Shown here: positions 46,967 through 54,712 of the stretch, piece by piece
Layout of the letters: each line of letters starts with the position of its first letter
How positions within the stretch are numbered: the stretch's first letter is position 1
Source: Methylosinus sp. Sm6
Lineage (GTDB): Bacteria; Pseudomonadota; Alphaproteobacteria; Rhizobiales; Beijerinckiaceae
Length of the DNA: 64,000 bases
Direction of reading: 5' to 3'
NCBI RefSeq assembly: GCF_019802345.1
Contig: NZ_JAINDZ010000001.1
Span: 186,001-250,000, forward strand
Program-made: the position numbers and the translations under genes
The notes under the pieces: generated by a model
Told to the model about the DNA's origin: nothing
The model's input: the letters and a program-made list of their open reading frames with translations, nothing else
Databases searched by the model: none

Positions 46967-47209
46967 CTAACGTCCAACGCGGCCAAGCGGTGCGAGATCG
47001 ACGAAATAGGCCCCGCAAGGGCGGCTCATATCATGCGCCCGATCGCAGTCGGCCACTTCTCTGAGCACATCGGGAAGAGCGGCATCGGAGCCGAAGCGCT
47101 CGATGAGCGACGCACGGCGATATTGGCCCTTCCGTCCACAGCGTTCGCAGACGATGCGCAACGAATCGAACCGGCATGAGCGAAGAGTGAGCGCCGCTGT
47201 CATTGGCAT
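46967..47209 (-). CDS. Small zinc-ribbon-like phage protein
   Basis: 80 residues from ATG 47209 (or 47203). S-L-R-I-V-C-E-R-C-G-R-K-G-Q-Y-R-R-A-S-L-I-E-R-F-G holds a C-x2-C pair, and D-C-D-R...R-P-C-G-A-Y-F-V-D-L gives two more Cys: a four-Cys zinc-binding pattern seen in small proteins of alphaproteobacterial phages. The first gene left of the second prophage's regulatory region, read away from it. Exact role unknown. Confidence 0.68.
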   Translation of the reverse strand: MPMTAALTLRSCRFDSLRIVCERCGRKGQYRRASLIERFGSDAALPDVLREVADCDRAHDMSRPCGAYFVDLAPLGRVGR

Positions 47210-47265
47210 AAAGCTACGGTTGTTCGCGGCCAAAGCCAAATCCGCTGCGCGACCGCCACCAAAAT

Positions 47266-47279
47266 GCAAATTTATTTGC
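47266..47279. promoter_or_regulatory. Inverted repeat GCAAAT-TT-ATTTGC, possible phage operator
   Basis: Perfect 6-bp arms with a two-base spacer, in an AT-rich patch between the divergent zinc-ribbon gene and the early-type genes, 8 bases before a consensus -35 box. A repressor could control both directions here. Confidence 0.55.
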
Positions 47280-47287
47280 GTTTTCGC

Positions 47288-47316
47288 TTGACTAAATGCC
47301 AAATAATGTGCATTAT
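47288..47316 (+). promoter_or_regulatory. Sigma-70 type promoter
   Basis: TTGACT, 17 bases, CATTAT: a near-consensus promoter, rare in this high-GC DNA. It reads toward 47370, 47513 and 47737. Confidence 0.75.
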
Positions 47317-47330
47317 GCAAGGGCGTTGAG

Positions 47331-47351
47331 GGGGCGGGATGGTCCCGCCCC
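47331..47351 (+). other. Leader hairpin
   Basis: GGGGCGGGA / TCCCGCCCC with a TGG loop, between the promoter and the first small gene. Could be an attenuator or mRNA stabiliser. Confidence 0.5.
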
Positions 47352-47369
47352 GACGCAGAGGGAACGAAG

Positions 47370-47450
47370 ATGAAGCTGCAAATCTTCGCTTTGTTCCTTC
47401 AGGTCGCCACCCTGGTGATGCTCTTCGTGAACATCATCCACCACTGGTGA
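47370..47450 (+). CDS. 26-residue membrane peptide
   Basis: ATG with AGAGGGAACGAAG upstream. Nearly all of the peptide is one hydrophobic helix (LQIFALFLQVATLVMLFVNII) ending H-H-W. It lies between two strong hairpins downstream of a good promoter. Unknown; small membrane peptides of phages can affect host membranes. Confidence 0.5.
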   Translation: MKLQIFALFLQVATLVMLFVNIIHHW

Positions 47451-47460
47451 TCTGAGGGCC

Positions 47461-47487
47461 GCCGCCCCGACTGACCCTCGGGGCGGC
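47461..47487 (+). other. Second hairpin, upstream of the HTH gene
   Basis: GCCGCCCCGA / TCGGGGCGGC, a perfect 10-bp stem with a seven-base loop, 11 bases after the peptide stop and 26 before the next ATG. Confidence 0.5.
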
Positions 47488-47512
47488 GAGTCCTTCAAAT
47501 AAGGAGAGGGCA

Positions 47513-47740
47513 ATGACGGCGCAAGAGTTTCTGCACTGGATGGAAGCGGTTGGCGCGCGTTTTGCGGCCGACATTGTCGAGCGCATCGGCGTCAACCGCA
47601 ACACCGCGCAGGAATGGCTCGCGCTCGCCAAGGATGGGCGAGACGTGTCGATCAAGCGCAGCATCGCCCTCGCCATGTCGGCCTCCGCCGCCGGGCTCTC
47701 GCCATGGGGAGAGGCCGAAAAGGAAGGAGAAGGATCATGA
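47513..47740 (+). CDS. Phage helix-turn-helix DNA-binding protein (Cro-like)
   Basis: 75 residues, ATG with AAGGAGAGG before it. A-A-D-I-V-E-R-I-G-V-N-R-N-T-A-Q-E-W-L is a clear helix-turn-helix at about residues 18-36, followed by V-S-I-K-R-S-I-A-L-A-M-S-A. Probably a small repressor or Cro-type regulator acting on the operator region upstream. The stop overlaps the next start (ATGA). Confidence 0.75.
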   Translation: MTAQEFLHWMEAVGARFAADIVERIGVNRNTAQEWLALAKDGRDVSIKRSIALAMSASAAGLSPWGEAEKEGEGS

Positions 47741-47829
47741 CGCAACGCACGCTATGGGCAGCGCAGGCAGCGCTCGGTCTCGCAATCCTCGGGCTGGTCG
47801 CCGCCTCGATCTGGCGCGGCTGGCTCTAA
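47737..47829 (+). CDS. 30-residue membrane peptide
   Basis: ATG overlaps the HTH stop. One TM helix (A-A-Q-A-A-L-G-L-A-I-L-G-L-V-A-A-S-I-W) and a basic W-R-G-W-L end. Translation-coupled to the regulator. Unknown role. Confidence 0.5.
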   Translation: MTQRTLWAAQAALGLAILGLVAASIWRGWL

Positions 47830-47831
47830 AA

Positions 47832-47864
47832 AAAGAAAAGCCCCGCCGGCGGGACCGGCGGGGC
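47832..47864 (-). terminator. Terminator of the minus-strand late operon
   Basis: Stem GCCCCGCCGG / CCGGCGGGGC with a five-base loop; on the minus strand it is followed by TTTTCTTTTTTT. It ends the late operon just before the plus-strand genes and may also serve those from the other side. Confidence 0.82.
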
Positions 47865-47872
47865 CATTCGAC

Positions 47873-48073
47873 CTAATGCCTGCGCTGCCTGCGGGCGAAT
47901 TTCTGTTCCCTTTCGAGGAAAGATATTCGCGCGAGCCGCAGAAAATACTCTGCCATTGGATCGATGACACGAGCCTCCGATATAAGATAGTCGATCATAC
48001 TTATGATAGACATTATTTCGTCGGAATTTACTGCATTTTGCTTGATCGATTTTCCCCGCCGCTTGGTGAGCAT
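47873..48073 (-). CDS. Small hypothetical protein at the late operon end
   Basis: 66 residues from ATG 48073. Basic start (L-T-K-R-R-G-K-S-I-K), then E-I-M-S-I-I-S-M-I-D-Y-L-I-S-E-A and Y-F-L-R-L-A-R-I-S-F-L-E-R-E-Q-K, helical. A/T-richer than all neighbours. Its stop is 9 bases before the terminator, which supports expression. Unknown family. Confidence 0.55.
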   Translation of the reverse strand: MLTKRRGKSIKQNAVNSDEIMSIISMIDYLISEARVIDPMAEYFLRLARISFLEREQKFARRQRRH

Positions 48074-48132
48074 TTGATTGCCTCAAATGTTGACGTTTAC
48101 GCCAACAATCGGGCCACCATCTCCGCTCTACG

Positions 48133-48342
48133 TCAAAACCATCGCCCGACGCATTCCGCGAGCTCGCGCTCGAGCATCGCGATCTCGATGTCGATCATTT
48201 GGCGAGCGAGCGGCGGCCAGCTCTCCATGCGCGCCAGGCGCCGTCGGGTCCGCCAATCATCGAGAGATTGATGCAGCCGGACGACGTAGAGACCGCGCGC
48301 CTCGGCCGTCTCCGGCCGATCCCTCCATTCGTCTCTCGCCAT
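48133..48342 (-). CDS. Small hypothetical phage protein
   Basis: 69 residues from ATG 48342. Very charged helical protein: A-R-D-E-W-R-D-R-P-E-T-A-E-A-R-G-L-Y-V-V-R-L-H-Q-S-L-D-D-W and M-I-D-I-E-I-A-M-L-E-R-E-L-A-E-C. Between the gpD gene and a small gene. Not recognised. Confidence 0.5.
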   Translation of the reverse strand: MARDEWRDRPETAEARGLYVVRLHQSLDDWRTRRRLARMESWPPLARQMIDIEIAMLERELAECVGRWF

Positions 48343-48432
48343 CGTTCCGGACTCCACACAATTATCGCGCGCCAGCGCGGAACAGGCGGCGGCGAGCCCC
48401 GATGCGATCGGAGCGGGCGGCTACGTCGAGCC

Positions 48433-49461
48433 CTATCTCTCATCCGCCCCCGCCGTCCCACTCGGCTCTTCGACATCGCATTCGGTCAGCCATCCGGCCG
48501 CGCGCGTGAGCGTGTGCGTGACCGAAGCGATGCGGTATGTTCCATCGATTCCCGGCCGAACGCCGGCGACGACGAGCGGCGCCTGCGGCTGCGCGGCCGG
48601 GTCGCCGTCGACCACCACCCAGCCGCCACCCTTGCCGCGCGCAATCTCCCGCGCATTGGCGGCGGCGCGGGCGCGCGCCTGGGCGTAATTCGGCGCCCGC
48701 TGGACGTCGACATGTGCGGCCGGCGCCGAGGCGTCTCCTGTGCCGACCTCGACGTTTTCGAATTTGCCAGTTTTCGGATTGAAGAGCCCGACGACGGCCT
48801 TCCCGAATCGCGGGCGGCTCTGCGTCGGCGCCAAGTCCCATTCGACGAGGTTCCTGCCCCATTCCGCCGTCACCGTCGCCAGCGCGCGCCCGCTGACCGA
48901 GGCGCCGCCATTGCGCGGGACGAACACCGCTCGCGTGCCGTAGAGCTTGAAGGTCGCGCCGATTTCAGCGGCGATGCGCTTGCCCCAAGCAGCGAATGAT
49001 TCGTTCTGGAGGCCCCACCAATCGCGATGAAGGCCGGCGAGCGACGGATCAATCTTGACGGCAATGCCGGCCTTCGCTCCGAACTTCTGCGCCGCCTGCT
49101 CGAAAGTGGAGTCGTCGACGTGCCCTTGCTGCTTTTCTTTCACGGACGAGAGAAAATCCGTCCCCGTCGCCGTGAGCGCCAGCAGCCGGCCGGCGCTACG
49201 CCCGCCCCGGCTGCGCGGCTCATCGGTCTTTCCGGTGAAATTCAGCGCCTGGCCGCCGCCGCTCCATGAGAGCGACGCCGACAGGCTCGCGCCAACGCGC
49301 GGCAGCCGCAGATGGCCGAGGCTATCGTCGAGCAGGATCTCCAGCGTGTCGCTCTGCCCGCCGTCATAGAGACGCAGCGTTAGCGCCTCCAGATAGGGCG
49401 TGAATCGGCGGGTTACCTCGGTTCCGTCGACCGACATCGAATAGACGGCCTCTTCAGTCAT
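48433..49461 (-). CDS. Tail hub protein, P2 gpD (late control D) type
   Basis: 342 residues. V-T-R-R-F-T-P-Y-L-E-A-L-T-L-R-L-Y-D-G-G-Q-S-D-T-L-E-I-L-L-D-D and the early beta domains match gpD. The later L-A-R-G-K-G-like stretch N-A-R-E-I-A-R-G-K-G-G-G-W and G-T-Y-R-I-A-S-V-T-H-T are conserved. Forms the trimeric hub above the spike of a contractile tail. It overlaps the gpX stop. Confidence 0.9.
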   Translation of the reverse strand: MTEEAVYSMSVDGTEVTRRFTPYLEALTLRLYDGGQSDTLEILLDDSLGHLRLPRVGASLSASLSWSGGGQALNFTGKTDEPRSRGGRSAGRLLALTATGTDFLSSVKEKQQGHVDDSTFEQAAQKFGAKAGIAVKIDPSLAGLHRDWWGLQNESFAAWGKRIAAEIGATFKLYGTRAVFVPRNGGASVSGRALATVTAEWGRNLVEWDLAPTQSRPRFGKAVVGLFNPKTGKFENVEVGTGDASAPAAHVDVQRAPNYAQARARAAANAREIARGKGGGWVVVDGDPAAQPQAPLVVAGVRPGIDGTYRIASVTHTLTRAAGWLTECDVEEPSGTAGADER

Positions 49462-49672
49462 AGAGGCTCGTCACAGCTGCAGCAGTCGAGGCCGCCGGCG
49501 GGACCTGCACCTGCACGACGGTTCCGATCGGCAGGATGGCGCCGAGCGCGGCGAGGCCTGGATTGCGCGCCAGCGTGTCCTCCACGAGGCCCTTCACCTC
49601 GCGGCGATAGCGCCGCCACAGCAGCAGGTCGAGCGTCGTGTGCGCCGTCTCGACGGTGAGCATGTCGATCAT
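49454..49672 (-). CDS. Tail protein X (P2 gpX, LysM-like)
   Basis: 72 residues. D-L-L-L-W-R-R-Y-R-R-E, V-E-D-T-L-A-R-N-P-G-L-A-A-L-G-A-I-L-P-I-G-T-V-V-Q-V is the gpX/LysM-like pattern. Starts inside the end of gpU (overlap 4). Short baseplate component. Confidence 0.9.
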   Translation of the reverse strand: MIDMLTVETAHTTLDLLLWRRYRREVKGLVEDTLARNPGLAALGAILPIGTVVQVQVPPAASTAAAVTSLYD

Positions 49673-50097
49673 CCGATCAGCCCGTAAATCGTCGTGAGCG
49701 CGGCCTGCTGCGACGGCCGTTGATCGCTCTTTGTCAAAAACAAATTGAAGGCTATCTTCCGCCCGATTCCGGCGGTGTCGAGATAGTCGTGAGTCTCCAC
49801 CATCCGCTCGAGCAGATACCAGCCCATATCGACGCCATCGCCGCGCAGCAGCTTTTGCAGCTCGCCGCCGCGCGCCATCTCTCGCAGATCGTCGAGCGTG
49901 CCGATTCCGCCGAATTTATGCGGCCACAGCGTCCCTGTGAGCAATATGCGATCGTCCGCCTCGCCCATCTTCTCGCGCGGCTTCAGGGCGCCGACGATCG
50001 CCTTTGACGCGAAGTCGTGACCCGTCTCGCGATGCACGCTATCGACATTGACCGGGGTGACCTCGAATGTCACGATTCCGAGCTGATAGAGCATCAC
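49669..50097 (-). CDS. Tail protein U (P2 gpU)
   Basis: 142 residues. M-L-Y-Q-L-G-I-V-T-F-E-V-T-P-V-N, G-E-A-D-D-R-I-L-L-T-G-T-L-W-P-H-K-F-G-G and W-Y-L-L-E-R-M-V-E-T-H-D-Y-L are typical. Tail terminator of contractile tails. Overlaps the tape-measure stop by four bases. Confidence 0.9.
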   Translation of the reverse strand: MMLYQLGIVTFEVTPVNVDSVHRETGHDFASKAIVGALKPREKMGEADDRILLTGTLWPHKFGGIGTLDDLREMARGGELQKLLRGDGVDMGWYLLERMVETHDYLDTAGIGRKIAFNLFLTKSDQRPSQQAALTTIYGLIG

Positions 50098-53000
50098 CAG
50101 TCACCTTGCCCGCCGCCGGTGGAGTAGCCGCCGCGGCGGATTTGGTCGAAGGACTGCATCGAGACATGGCCGGATTGCGTCGCCCGGCCGCCGGATGAGG
50201 CGCCGCCGCCGATATTGTGCAGGCGCTCGCGCAACCGGATCGATTCACGCAAGGCGTCATTGAGCGCGTGTATCTCCGATATGTCGGCGCGCGCCTTGAT
50301 CGGCGAGCCCCACGCGCCTCTCGCGCCGCGCATGTCGCCGAGCGCGCCATCGATCTCCCCGTCGCCGTCGCCGCCGCGCATCGACAGGCGCGGCGGTGGC
50401 GCCATGATCTCTTGCATCATCTGCGCCGAGGTGCGCACCTTCGATGCCGCCTCTCGGGCCGTCTTCGGACTGCCGAACAGATAATTGGCCAGCCCGCGCT
50501 GATCGAGCGGCGGCGGGACCGGCGCCGGCGCGTCCTTGGCGATGACGCCGTTCGCCTTCAGCGCCTCATGCGCGACGCCCGCGTCATTGACCTCGAAATG
50601 TCCCGCATCCGGACTGCGGAAATTGGCGCCGCTGCGCAGTCCCCATTTCGCCGCCAGCCGATTCTCCGTCTCCACAGGCAGCGTCACGCCGCCGGCGCGG
50701 ATGTTGCGGCCCACCTGGTTGATGTCGATCGCGCGGCCGATCGGATGATAGGAGGCATTGCCCGGCCGCACGCCGAGCCCGCCGCTGTTGGGCCCGACGA
50801 CGCCGCCCGCCGCCTCGTAATCGTCGAGGAATCCGCTGAAGTTCGCGGCATAGCGCGCGTCGACGGTGAGCTTGCGCCCGCCCTTGGTCACGATCGTCGT
50901 TGTTCCCTCCTGCACGGGCTGCGTCCCCGCCGGCGCCGGCGCATCGCTGGCCAGCCGTCCGCGATAGGCCGGGCGCCAGCCCTCATGTTCACGCATGATG
51001 TCGAGCATATGCTCACGCTGCTCCGGCGCGAGATCGGCGAGCCGCGCCTCGGGCCCGACGCCAAGCCCCTGCGTCACGCGCCGGACATAGGCGCCGGTGT
51101 CGTTCTCCGATGCCGGCGCATATTTGCCGAGCGCCTCGCGGATCGAGAGCCCGGCATATTGCGGGCTGTCGAACAAGAGGCTGCGCTGCGCCGCGCGCCC
51201 CGTCGCCTCGTCCGGAAAGACGGCAAAACCTTTTTCGTCCGCACCCGTCGCGCCGTGAGCGGCGGCGAACGCGCCATGGCGCAGATTGCCCGGATTGTTG
51301 TTGCGCCAGGAGCGCGACGAGCCGCCGAAGCCGGGAATATCGTTCGGCGAGAAAGAGCCAGCGAGGCTCGGCTCGCGCGCCAGCGCGGCGATCTGTTTGC
51401 CGGTGGGAAGTTTCGGGCGCGCGGCCTCGCTGCGCCGGATATCCTCCGCGGTGATTCCGCCCGCGCCGATATGCGCATGACGCAGCAGCGCATTGCGGCC
51501 ATGGCCGGGGCGAAAGCGCAGCCCATCGGGGAGGGTGGCGGCATGGGCGCCGGAGACGCCGAAGAACTTCTCGAGCCCGTCCGCGCCCTTTTTGAAAAAG
51601 TCCTCCCAGAAGATCGACGACTCCTTCTTCGCGCCGGACATCGCTTTTTCATCGACCGGCGGGCGCCATCCCTCATGCTCGCGCAGGATGTCGAGCATTT
51701 TCTCGCGCTGCTCCGGCGCGAGATCGGCGAGCCGCGCCTCGGGCCCGACGCCAAGCCCCTGCGTCACGCGCCGGACATAGGCGCCGGTGTCGTTCTCCGA
51801 TGCCGGCGCATATTTGCCGAGCGCCTCGCGGATCGAGAGCCCGGCATATTGCGGGCTGTCGAACAGCAGCGCGCGCTGCGCCGAGCGGCCCGTCGCCTCG
51901 TCCGGAAAGACGGCGAAGCCTTTTTCATCCGCGCCCGTCGCGCCGTGAGCGGCCGCGAACGCGCCATGGCGCAGATTGCCCGGATTGTTGTTGCGCCAGG
52001 ATCGTGAGCCGCCGAAGCCGGGAATATCGCTCGGCGAGAAACGTCCTGCGAGGCTCGGATCGCGCGCCAGCGCGGCGATCTGCTTGCCGGTGAGCTTCGG
52101 CAGCGTCGGGCGCGCGGCCTCTATGCGCCGGATATCCTCGACGCGAAAGCGCAGCCCCTCGGGGAGCGTGCCGGCGCGCGCGCCGGAGACGCCGAAGGTC
52201 TTGCTGAAGCCGTCCCATGCTTTTCTCCAGAAGTCGCCCCAGAAGTCGGAGGACTCGCTCTTCTGATCCTTGGCGTCCTTCGCCGGCTCCTGCTTGCCTT
52301 CGGCGGGGCTCGGCGCCGCCGCCGCGCCGGCGGGCGCATCAGCGCCGCTGCGCCGCATGTAAGCGCCGCGGCCGTGGCCCTCTGTGGGAGCAGCGGGCTC
52401 GCTCCCATGCTCCTTCTTCTCCCCGTCTTCTGCTTTCCGATCATCCTCCGGAGAGCTCCACCAGGGCAAAGAGATTCCGTGCTCGCGCCACCATTTATGC
52501 GCTTTGCGCTCGATCTTGGACTCGCTGTGATCGTCGGCGAGCACACGCAAAAACGCGGCGAGCTGATGCAGCGTCCCGGCGATCGGCGCCCAGCGCAAAG
52601 CCGCCGCGGCGAGATCGTCGAACGCCGCCGACAATTCTTTCAGAACCGCCTTCGGGTCGCCCTTCTGCGTCTTCACCGCCTCGTCGAGATCCGGAGCCGA
52701 CAAATACAGCTGCCGATGCGCCGCGAGCGTCTGCTCCTGCTGGATCAGGATGCGGCCGAGGTTCGCCGCCGTCGATGGCAGGATCTTATTGAGCAGCGCG
52801 ACCTGCTCCGACAATGTCTTGTCGCCGTGGCGCTCGGCCGCCGGCTTGAAGACCTCCCTGAACCAGCGGCCCGGATCGGAGGCGAGCAGATCGTCGCCCT
52901 TCACCTTGCCGGTGTAGCCCATGATCTCGTCAGAGCCCTTGGCGCGACGAATCTTGCTCGGCTCGGTGAGCAAGCCCATTTCATTGAGCAGTTGCACCGG

Positions 53001-54170
53001 CAAATGATTACGCTGCAGGCCGCCACGTAACTTCCTGACCAGCATCGACAGCGCATCGCCGGCGCTGGAGCCGTGCATCTCCTGAATGAGCGACGGCAGC
53101 GTCGTGTTCAAAAACTCATCGGACAGCGTCGCGCCGGCGGATTTCGAATATTTCGCCGCCTCATAGACCTGCTCCGTGGTGATGGTCTTTCCCATCACCT
53201 GCATGGCCTTGACCTGGCCTTCGAGATAGCTGCGGAACCGCTTCGGATCATTCATCAGGCCGAGCGATTCTGCACCCTTCACGATGTCGGCGAGGTTGGC
53301 GTTGTCGACGCCCATGCCCTTCAGCACGCTCGCGGCCTGCGCGAGCGGCTTGACCAGATCGAACATCTCCTCCGGGTGCTGGACGGCCGAGCGACCTTCC
53401 TTGAACAGCTCCAGCACTTCCGAGCCGCTGAGCGTCAGGCCGCCGCCGGCGATCTCCTTCGCCCGCGCCTCGGCCCGCGCCAGCTCCGTCTCACGCATGC
53501 CGGCGAGCTTGGCGCCTGTGACGACATGCTGGCGCTCCGCCGCCGCCTCCGTCGCCTTGCGCAAAACCTCATAGGCGGCGAATCCGCCGGCGAGCGGCAT
53601 GACATGCCCGGCCTTGCCGGCGAGCGCGCCGAGCGCCGCCGACGCTGTCGGCGAGAGCAGTCCGGCTCGGACCTCGGCCGCCGTGCTCATGCCTTCGATC
53701 ATGCGCTTGCCGGCGGCGATATTCTGCGCGTGCGGACCGCCGATCGCCGACATGCCGGGAATGAGGCCGACGCCGGCGGCGCCGCCGAGGGCGCGTTGCG
53801 CCGCGAGGTCGCGATGAAACGCGGTCTGCTCGCGCTTCACTTCGCGCAGCGCGGCGAGCTGCGCGCGTTCCCACGCCCGCACATCGGCGATCTGCTGCTT
53901 GGTCCATTTGGCGGCGTCGTCGGCGAGACCCTGCGCCTTGGCGAAATCCTTCCACGCCGCCGCGACCGCCTCGATATCCTTCGCCGAGAGCTTCAGCCCG
54001 GCGAGCGATTTCACGAAGCGGTCGCTGGCCTTCGTCTCCGCCATGCCTTTGGCGGCGGCCTTGGCGGCGCGCTCGGCGTCTTTCAGCGCCTGCGCGACTG
54101 TGCGCGCAGGCTTGGAGACATCGTCGATCAGCTTGACGCTGAGCGTCGAAGTCAGGCTCGTTCCGGCCAT
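50094..54170 (-). CDS. Tail tape measure with two lysozyme-like modules and an M15-like peptidase
   Basis: 1358 residues. Residues 1-600 are helical tape-measure sequence (A-L-K-D-A-E-R-A-A-K-A-A-A-K-G, a TP901-like core, central hydrophobic F-A-A-Y-E). Two nearly identical modules at about 724-833 and 954-1066 begin W-R-N-N-N-P-G-N-L-R-H-G and contain P-D-E-A-T-G-R and R-R-V-T-Q-G-L-G-V; such N-N-P-G-N-L-R domains are structural lysozyme-like. At about 1118-1190, G-N-A-S-Y-H-P-I-G-R-A-I-D-I-N and H-F-E-V-N-D resemble D,D-peptidase M15 zinc residues. Sets tail length and opens the wall. A wholly different protein from the tape measure at 10446. Confidence 0.88.
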   Translation of the reverse strand: MAGTSLTSTLSVKLIDDVSKPARTVAQALKDAERAAKAAAKGMAETKASDRFVKSLAGLKLSAKDIEAVAAAWKDFAKAQGLADDAAKWTKQQIADVRAWERAQLAALREVKREQTAFHRDLAAQRALGGAAGVGLIPGMSAIGGPHAQNIAAGKRMIEGMSTAAEVRAGLLSPTASAALGALAGKAGHVMPLAGGFAAYEVLRKATEAAAERQHVVTGAKLAGMRETELARAEARAKEIAGGGLTLSGSEVLELFKEGRSAVQHPEEMFDLVKPLAQAASVLKGMGVDNANLADIVKGAESLGLMNDPKRFRSYLEGQVKAMQVMGKTITTEQVYEAAKYSKSAGATLSDEFLNTTLPSLIQEMHGSSAGDALSMLVRKLRGGLQRNHLPVQLLNEMGLLTEPSKIRRAKGSDEIMGYTGKVKGDDLLASDPGRWFREVFKPAAERHGDKTLSEQVALLNKILPSTAANLGRILIQQEQTLAAHRQLYLSAPDLDEAVKTQKGDPKAVLKELSAAFDDLAAAALRWAPIAGTLHQLAAFLRVLADDHSESKIERKAHKWWREHGISLPWWSSPEDDRKAEDGEKKEHGSEPAAPTEGHGRGAYMRRSGADAPAGAAAAPSPAEGKQEPAKDAKDQKSESSDFWGDFWRKAWDGFSKTFGVSGARAGTLPEGLRFRVEDIRRIEAARPTLPKLTGKQIAALARDPSLAGRFSPSDIPGFGGSRSWRNNNPGNLRHGAFAAAHGATGADEKGFAVFPDEATGRSAQRALLFDSPQYAGLSIREALGKYAPASENDTGAYVRRVTQGLGVGPEARLADLAPEQREKMLDILREHEGWRPPVDEKAMSGAKKESSIFWEDFFKKGADGLEKFFGVSGAHAATLPDGLRFRPGHGRNALLRHAHIGAGGITAEDIRRSEAARPKLPTGKQIAALAREPSLAGSFSPNDIPGFGGSSRSWRNNNPGNLRHGAFAAAHGATGADEKGFAVFPDEATGRAAQRSLLFDSPQYAGLSIREALGKYAPASENDTGAYVRRVTQGLGVGPEARLADLAPEQREHMLDIMREHEGWRPAYRGRLASDAPAPAGTQPVQEGTTTIVTKGGRKLTVDARYAANFSGFLDDYEAAGGVVGPNSGGLGVRPGNASYHPIGRAIDINQVGRNIRAGGVTLPVETENRLAAKWGLRSGANFRSPDAGHFEVNDAGVAHEALKANGVIAKDAPAPVPPPLDQRGLANYLFGSPKTAREAASKVRTSAQMMQEIMAPPPRLSMRGGDGDGEIDGALGDMRGARGAWGSPIKARADISEIHALNDALRESIRLRERLHNIGGGASSGGRATQSGHVSMQSFDQIRRGGYSTGGGQGDW
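50971..51355 (-). repeat. Direct DNA repeat in the tape-measure gene, copy 2
   Basis: Matches 51661-52042 at a constant offset of 690 bases with few mismatches. Encodes the second lysozyme-like module. Confidence 0.9.
51661..52042 (-). repeat. Direct DNA repeat in the tape-measure gene, copy 1
   Basis: Homologue of 50971-51355. Encodes the first lysozyme-like module in reading order. The flanking L-P-x-G-L-R-F-R...D-I-R-R and G-K-Q-I-A-A-L-A-R segments are also repeated but more diverged. Confidence 0.9.
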
Positions 54171-54275
54171 TTATTTCTCTCCCCTCAGCGCCAGCGCCTC
54201 GCGCAGCTCGGCGATGAAATCATCCCATGGCATGGCCATGATCTCGGCCATGCTCCACCCGATCTCGCGCTTCAC
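54171..54275 (-). CDS. gpE'-like frameshift extension
   Basis: 34 residues from a GTG, or the last part of a -1 frameshift product. E-I-G-W-S-M-A-E-I-M-A-M-P-W-D-D-F-I-A-E-L-R-E-A-L matches the C-terminal part of P2 E+E' and Mu gp42-like chaperones. It is in the -1 frame relative to the upstream gene and open back to the slippery site at 54344, adding 57 residues after it. The stop abuts the tape-measure start (one base). Confidence 0.8.
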   Translation of the reverse strand: MKREIGWSMAEIMAMPWDDFIAELREALALRGEK

Positions 54276-54661
54276 GATTGCGCGATAGTGTCGCCAACCT
54301 GCGGTTCCGAAGCGATCTCCGTCACGCCCCGGAACCGGCGGGGCAAAAAATCGACGGCGGCCTTGTCGATCACGTCACGATCGTCGCTATCGAGTCCGTC
54401 GAGCACTGCATCGGGGATGTGCGCGCCGTCATCGTCGCGAAACAGCGGGAATCGAATTTCGTCCTTGCCGACGATCGACTCGATAAAATCAGCGACCTCC
54501 CGCACCGTCATGCGCTGCAGATGGATGCGCGTGTAGGTCCGGCCCTCATAGGCAACCGGATAGTCGAGTTCGATCGTCTTGCGCCGGGCCGCGGCGTCGA
54601 CGAACTGCGGTGCGCTCGGCGGCTCGGCCGCTGTTTCCCTCATAGTTGTTTCGCTCGTCAT
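54272..54661 (-). CDS. Tail assembly chaperone, gpE / Mu gp41 type
   Basis: 129 residues from ATG 54661 with GAGG upstream. Y-E-G-R-T-Y-T-R-I-H-L-Q-R-M-T-V-R-E-V-A-D-F and D-A-V-L-D-G-L-D-S-D-D-R-D-V-I are Phage_TAC_7 features. Contains GAT-TTT-TTG (T TTT TTG) at codons 104-106. A share of ribosomes should shift -1 and make a 163-residue chaperone. Confidence 0.85.
   Translation of the reverse strand: MTSETTMRETAAEPPSAPQFVDAAARRKTIELDYPVAYEGRTYTRIHLQRMTVREVADFIESIVGKDEIRFPLFRDDDGAHIPDAVLDGLDSDDRDVIDKAAVDFLPRRFRGVTEIASEPQVGDTIAQS
54344..54350 (-). promoter_or_regulatory. -1 ribosomal frameshift site T TTT TTG
   Basis: In-frame heptamer, minus strand 54350 to 54344, within G-A-T/T-T-T/T-T-G. 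The -1 frame is open for 57 codons to 54171. It is the same heptamer used in P2 E/E'. Confidence 0.85.
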
Positions 54662-54670
54662 CTCATGTCC

Positions 54671-54703
54671 TCGCAAAAGAAACGGCGCGCCATATGGCGC
54701 GCC
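54671..54703 (-). terminator. Hairpin between tail tube and chaperone genes
   Basis: GGCGCGCC-ATAT-GGCGCGCC followed on the minus strand by GTTTCTTTTG. It ends nine bases after the tail-tube stop and probably limits chaperone and tape-measure transcription relative to tube protein. Confidence 0.7.
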
Positions 54704-54712
54704 GAGATCAGG

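Noticed and set aside
46871-47179. Plus-strand frame after tRNA-Ser
   Set aside because: Opposite a minus-strand gene with a coherent four-Cys pattern; no motif of its own.
54171-54275. gpE' as an independent gene only
   Set aside because: The GTG has no clear ribosome site and overlaps the gpE stop; the open -1 frame back to T TTT TTG makes the frameshift product more likely.
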